Origin: Pseudomonadota bacterium
Lineage (GTDB): Bacteria; Cyanobacteriota; Vampirovibrionia; Obscuribacterales; Obscuribacteraceae
Length of the DNA stretch: 64,000 nt
Direction: 5' to 3'
NCBI GenBank assembly: GCA_021325555.1
Contig: JAJPGY010000040.1
Location: 62,001 to 126,000 of the forward strand
The position numbers and the translations under genes were made by a program. Numbering within the stretch: the first letter of the stretch is position 1; the number at the start of each line of letters is the position of its first letter. The notes under the pieces are model-generated. The model made no database searches, was not told the DNA's origin, and was given only the letters and a program-made list of their open reading frames with translations. Shown one piece after another: positions 60,593-64,000 of this stretch.

Positions 60593-62032
60593 GTGCATCG
60601 TCTGTGGTTCGCACTGATTGCTGCGGCGACCTCCTGCGCTGTGCCGGCCGCGGCGCAGCCGGCTGGCGGCGGCAACCTGGCTTACGAGCAGCCGCTTTTG
60701 CACGGGGAGGTGTCCAGCCTGGACGGCAGCTGGGAGCGCTTGTACCGGAGCGGCCTCGACTCTTACGGGCAGCGCCTGTACGCGGATGCCGAGCGGCGGC
60801 TGGCGGCCGCCGCCAGGCTGGCCAGAGGGTGGCCGGTGGACGACCGGAGGCTCGCCAAGAGCAACATTGCCCTGGCAGAGGTCTATTATGCGGAGGGCAA
60901 GTACGATCGTGCCGAGAGGCTGTTCAGCTCTACGCTTGCGCAGGTGAAGCGAACGCCGGTTGCCGGGCCGCTGGCGGAGGCGCAGTGCCTGGAAGGACTG
61001 GCGAGGACGGATCTCTGCCGCGGCAGGGCACCGCAGGCCGAGTCGCTGGCCAGGCAGGCGCTGAAGATTCAGGAGGGCAAAGCGCCCGGCGACGAGGACT
61101 GCCTGGGAAGGGCACTGCACACGCTGGCGGTCGCCCTGTCCCGGCAGGGGTGGGGGCAGGAAGCGGAGCCGATATTCGGCCGGTCGCTTTCCATCCTGGA
61201 GAAGCACCCCGGTCCTGATTCGCTGGATCTGGCCGAGGGGCTGCGGGATCTGGCGCTTTTCTACCAGGCCCGGGGACGAGCCGCGGAGAGCCAGAGAATG
61301 TTCGAGCGCAGCCTGGCCATCAAGGAGCGGGCGGTCAGGCTGGACCTGCCGCCGGCCGTGGCCGGTGTCATCAACTTTCCCTGGGATGATGGCTCTCCGG
61401 GCGCCGGGCAGATCGTCGACGGGCAATATCCGCTGAAGTTCATGACCGTGGGCGGTCTGCGCGTGGCTGCGACGGTGGTGGACAGCATGCAGCTCCTCGA
61501 TGTTCTCGTCTCACTCAAGAACGATTCGCCGAAGCGCATCGAGATCGGCGTCGGGCCCGTGGCCATGCAGCTCGTCCGGCCAAGGGTCAAGCACCTGGAG
61601 CGCCTGGCCCCCGAGCAGATCGACAGCGTCCTCGAGGAGCTGACCGTCTGGGACTGGACGCACCGGCAGCCTTCGCTTGCCTACCTGCAGCAGAACACAA
61701 TCAACACCGCCCAGGCCACCGGGCGGGCTCCCTTTGCCGACACGACCAGCGGCAACGTCTTCGGGCAGTACGGCAGGTGGACGCAGAGCAGCGCGAAATT
61801 CTCCGATGCGGCGGCGCGAACCAGGATCCAAACCGAACTCGACCGGCTGATCGACTCCGGTCACCTCAAGTTCAACGTCGTGCGCGCCCTGGACGTCACC
61901 GGCGTCTCTCTGGAGCCGGGCGAGTCGCGCACGGGGCTTGTCTTTTTCAGCAACCCGCACGTGGGAGACGCGGTGCTGCGCGTCTTTGTCGGCAACGTCT
62001 CGTTTGATTTCCCCTTCAAACTGAGCGGCTGA
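60593..62032 (+). CDS. Exported TPR-repeat protein
   Basis: A 479-residue protein with a signal peptide (HRLWFALIAAATSCAVPAAAQ, cleavage about AAA-Q). Its first half contains about five tetratricopeptide repeats, for example LAEVYYAEGKYDRAERLF, and LALFYQARGRAAESQRMF. TPRs mediate protein contacts. The second half (about residues 285-479) is a non-repeat beta-rich domain ending in VLRVFVGNVSFDFPFKLSG, which I do not recognise. It should act in the periplasm or at the cell surface. The GTG start at 60593 is chosen on its ribosome binding site and the position of the signal peptide. It is divergent from the permease and its stop abuts the stop of LemA with no spacer between them. No specific function is claimed. 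Confidence 0.8.
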   Translation: MHRLWFALIAAATSCAVPAAAQPAGGGNLAYEQPLLHGEVSSLDGSWERLYRSGLDSYGQRLYADAERRLAAAARLARGWPVDDRRLAKSNIALAEVYYAEGKYDRAERLFSSTLAQVKRTPVAGPLAEAQCLEGLARTDLCRGRAPQAESLARQALKIQEGKAPGDEDCLGRALHTLAVALSRQGWGQEAEPIFGRSLSILEKHPGPDSLDLAEGLRDLALFYQARGRAAESQRMFERSLAIKERAVRLDLPPAVAGVINFPWDDGSPGAGQIVDGQYPLKFMTVGGLRVAATVVDSMQLLDVLVSLKNDSPKRIEIGVGPVAMQLVRPRVKHLERLAPEQIDSVLEELTVWDWTHRQPSLAYLQQNTINTAQATGRAPFADTTSGNVFGQYGRWTQSSAKFSDAAARTRIQTELDRLIDSGHLKFNVVRALDVTGVSLEPGESRTGLVFFSNPHVGDAVLRVFVGNVSFDFPFKLSG

Positions 62033-62668
62033 TCATTGCCTATCCTTGTCCATCTCGGGAATCTTGATGGTCTGCTGCGGGGCATTCTCCTGCCCGCCCG
62101 TGAGCATGCCCGTAATGCGGACCGGCTCCATGGCCTCGGCCTCCTCGATCCCGTAATAAATCTCGCTTTTGAACCCGAGCGCCGGCGCCATGAGCACGGC
62201 CGGGAAGCTCTGCACGGCGGTGTTCATCTCCCTGACGTTGGCGTTGTAGAAGCGGCGCGCCTGGGAGATCCTCGTCTCCGTCTCCTCCAGCTGCTGCTGC
62301 AGCTCCTTGAAGTTCTCGTTTGCCTTGAGCTGCGGGTATGCTTCACTCAAGGCAAAGACCTGCCGCAGAGCGCCGCTCAGCAGCTCGTTTTGCTGGGCCA
62401 CGGCCTGCGGTGAGGCTCCCGGGCCGACGCTTGCTGCCGCATTGCGCGCCCGCACGACCTCCTCCAGCGTCTGCCGCTCGTGGCCGGCGTAGCCTTTCAC
62501 CACCTCGACCAGGTTGGGGATCAAGTCGTAGCGGCGGCGCAGCTCGGTGTCGATCGCAGACCAGGCCTCGCGCACGTTCTGGCGCAGCACCACCAGGCGA
62601 TTGTAGGTGGTGATGACATAGATGAGCGGCAGGCCGATGACGACCGCCAGTCCAATCAAGTACTCCAT
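62033..62668 (-). CDS. lemA: LemA family membrane-anchored protein
   Basis: A 211-residue LemA protein, the usual size. It has one N-terminal membrane helix (EYLIGLAVVIGLPLIYVI) and then the LemA block: YNRLVVLRQNVREAWSAID, ELRRRYDLIPNLVEVVKGY, and the C-terminal ARRFYNANVREMN with SFPAVLMA. LemA proteins form coiled-coil helical bundles on the outer face of the inner membrane; their role is poorly defined. The C-terminal tail after GFKSEIYYG is longer than usual and polar. The ATG at 62668 with GGAGG four bases upstream is clearly the start; the frame is open further upstream only by chance. LemA is often found beside DUF2207 proteins, as here, although the two are divergent in this window. 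Confidence 0.95.
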   Translation of the reverse strand: MEYLIGLAVVIGLPLIYVITTYNRLVVLRQNVREAWSAIDTELRRRYDLIPNLVEVVKGYAGHERQTLEEVVRARNAAASVGPGASPQAVAQQNELLSGALRQVFALSEAYPQLKANENFKELQQQLEETETRISQARRFYNANVREMNTAVQSFPAVLMAPALGFKSEIYYGIEEAEAMEPVRITGMLTGGQENAPQQTIKIPEMDKDRQ

Positions 62669-62672
62669 GTGA

Positions 62673-62677
62673 CCTCC
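62673..62677 (-). promoter_or_regulatory. Ribosome binding site that sets the LemA start
   Basis: GGAGG on the minus strand, four bases before the ATG at 62668. It excludes the longer reading frame that begins at 62809. Confidence 0.7.
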
Positions 62678-62693
62678 GCTTGCCGGTCGCTTC

Positions 62694-62699
62694 ATTATA
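62694..62699 (-). promoter_or_regulatory. -10 box of the lemA promoter
   Basis: An exact TATAAT on the minus strand, about 25 bases before the LemA start codon. I found no convincing -35 box at 16-18 bp. Confidence 0.4.
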
Positions 62700-62753
62700 T
62701 ACGTAGCGGGATCCGGGCAGCTTCGTGGAATGCGGGCGGGCACCCGCGCCCCA

Positions 62754-62782
62754 CTGGCGCCGGCGGGGAGGGCGGATATAAT
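62754..62782 (+). promoter_or_regulatory. Candidate promoter of the DUF2207 gene
   Basis: An exact TATAAT (62777-62782) lies 17 bp after a weak -35, CTGGCG (62754-62759). The -10 box is framed by a 6-bp inverted repeat, GGCGGA (62771-62776) and TCCGCC (62789-62794), which could bind a regulator. Confidence 0.45.
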
Positions 62783-62830
62783 TGAGCGTCCGCCGTCTGC
62801 CTGATGCAATCGGGCCCGCAGGTGTCAACC

Positions 62831-64000
62831 ATGAAGCATCTTCTTGTCAAGCAAGCGCGAGCTCTAGCTTTCTCGTTGATACTACTGGCGGTGACGAGCG
62901 CCGGGCCGGCCGCTGCCGAGGTCATTCGCTCGTTCGACGCCGACATCAAGCTCCGCAAGGACTGCACGCTGGATGTCACCGAGACCATAAAGATGGACTT
63001 CGAGAGCGCCAGCCGGCACGGGATCCTGCGCTGGATCCCGTGCCGCTTTCGCCGCCGCCTGGGCAGCTACTCGGTGGATCTCAAAGTCGCAAGCGTCAGC
63101 GACGAAACCGGGCAACCTTACAAATACACGGTCAGCCGGCTCGGCGACGACATCAACCTCAGGATAGGCGATCCCGACCGCACGGTCAGCGGCATGCACC
63201 TCTATCGCATCAGCTACACGGTGCGCCACGCCATCAATTTCTTTGACAATGAGCCGGAGGTCTACTGGAACGTCACCGGCAACGAGTCGCCGTTCGCCAC
63301 CGATTGGGTGTCCGCCCGCTTTCATCCGCCTGCCGGCGTGCGCTTGAGCGACATCCAGTCCACCTGCTTCGTCGGTCCGCCGGGATCCACGAGAAGGGGC
63401 GCCACGAGCCGCAAAGGCGACACGATCGTTTTCACCGCCCGGGCGCTCAAGCCGGCCGAAGGGTTGACGATCGTGGCCAGGCTGCCCGCAGGCTCCGTGG
63501 TCAAGCCGTCGCCATGGCAGGAGTTCCTCTGGTTCTGGCAGGACTGGTGGCCGCTAATGGCGTTTCCCGCCGGCACATGCGGCTTGCTCTTCGGTGTATG
63601 GTGGAACACCGGGCGAGATCAAGGCGGCGGCAAGCCGGTGTCCGTTGAATGGAACCCGCCGAAGGACATAACGCCGGCAGAGGCGGGCACGCTTGTCGAC
63701 GAGAGCTGCGACATGACCGACATCGTCTCCACCGTGATCGACCTGGCGGCCAGAGGGTTCCTCAAGATCAAAGAGGTCGGCGCGGGCGCAAACTTCCTCT
63801 TCCTCTCCAACAAGGATTACCAGTTCACAAAGGTCGCTGCGCCCGCTGAGGAAGAGGCGAAGCTGCTTGCCCACGAAAAGCTCTTCCTCTCCGGGCTCTT
63901 TCGAGCCGGGGAGAACGTACGCCTGCTGTCGGATCTGAAGTACAAGTTTTACAGGGATCTACCGGCCATTCGCGATTCAATCTACGATCGGGTGGTAGAG
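62831..64000 (+). CDS. DUF2207 membrane protein, N-terminal part
   Basis: The first 390 codons of a gene that runs off the window. The start is the ATG at 62831, with AGG eight bases upstream. A signal peptide (FSLILLAVTSAGPAAA, cleavage about residue 27) precedes an extracytoplasmic domain. That domain has the DUF2207 pattern: VIRSFDADIKLRKDCTLDV, TETIKMDFE, HGILRWIP, and YRISYTVRHAINFF with VYWNVTGNE. A membrane segment follows near residues 225-250 (PLMAFPAGTCGLLFGVWW). The cytoplasmic or distal part then begins: WNPPKDITPAEAGTLVDE and DIVSTVIDLAARGFLKI. These are family landmarks. The function of DUF2207 proteins is not known; they are commonly coupled with LemA. The final transmembrane segments and low-complexity tail typical of the family would lie beyond 64000. 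Confidence 0.93.
   Translation, partial: MKHLLVKQARALAFSLILLAVTSAGPAAAEVIRSFDADIKLRKDCTLDVTETIKMDFESASRHGILRWIPCRFRRRLGSYSVDLKVASVSDETGQPYKYTVSRLGDDINLRIGDPDRTVSGMHLYRISYTVRHAINFFDNEPEVYWNVTGNESPFATDWVSARFHPPAGVRLSDIQSTCFVGPPGSTRRGATSRKGDTIVFTARALKPAEGLTIVARLPAGSVVKPSPWQEFLWFWQDWWPLMAFPAGTCGLLFGVWWNTGRDQGGGKPVSVEWNPPKDITPAEAGTLVDESCDMTDIVSTVIDLAARGFLKIKEVGAGANFLFLSNKDYQFTKVAAPAEEEAKLLAHEKLFLSGLFRAGENVRLLSDLKYKFYRDLPAIRDSIYDRVVE

Overview
The window is high-GC bacterial chromosome from an organism I cannot place. GTG and TTG starts are common. Several products carry Sec signal peptides, and FecR-like domains sit at the end of a giant secreted protein, so a diderm (two-membrane) bacterium is likely. 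I see no rRNA, tRNA, CRISPR array, insertion sequence or phage gene. Phylum is left open; the housekeeping genes here (E2 acyltransferase, tricorn protease, ACT regulator, LemA) do not decide it.

Left flank (1-6144): the tail of a 2-oxoacid dehydrogenase E2 gene (+), a secreted patatin-like phospholipase (-), a dienelactone hydrolase (+), a bacterial tricorn protease (-) and a double-ACT GcvR-like regulator (+). They are arranged as divergent or convergent pairs with very short gaps, not as a long operon. Positions 6145-6592 are a 448-bp non-coding leader, more A+T-rich near its end than the DNA around it.

Centre (6593-57532): one uninterrupted 50.9-kb reading frame encodes a 16,979-residue exported protein, about 80% of the window. 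It has a signal peptide, an N-terminal region, a glycine-rich half (about residues 429-10,460) and a beta-helix-like half (about 10,470-16,440). It ends in a proline-rich linker and two FecR-like modules. The glycine-rich half has a nested repeat order that I worked out by measuring anchor motifs. There are 21 modules of about 1.37 kb. Every three modules are followed by a related spacer cassette, giving trimers of about 4.35 kb. Two diverged trimers make a super-repeat of about 8.7 kb, present three full times plus a half copy. Paired cysteines (CC, CxxC, CxxxC) recur at fixed module positions. The second half holds nine degenerate copies of a different unit of about 2 kb. No TpsB/FhaC partner, autotransporter barrel or dedicated secretion gene is in the window. 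This protein is the best candidate here for something undescribed.

Right flank (57533-64000): a secreted ARPP-1/DUF6569-type protein lies directly downstream on the same strand and may be co-expressed with the giant gene. Then come an NCS1 nucleobase/hydantoin-type permease (-), an exported TPR protein (+), LemA (-) and the start of a DUF2207 membrane protein (+, cut by the window end). The permease/TPR intergenic region carries a perfect 9-bp inverted repeat over the permease -10 box. The LemA and DUF2207 genes are divergent, each with a TATAAT box.
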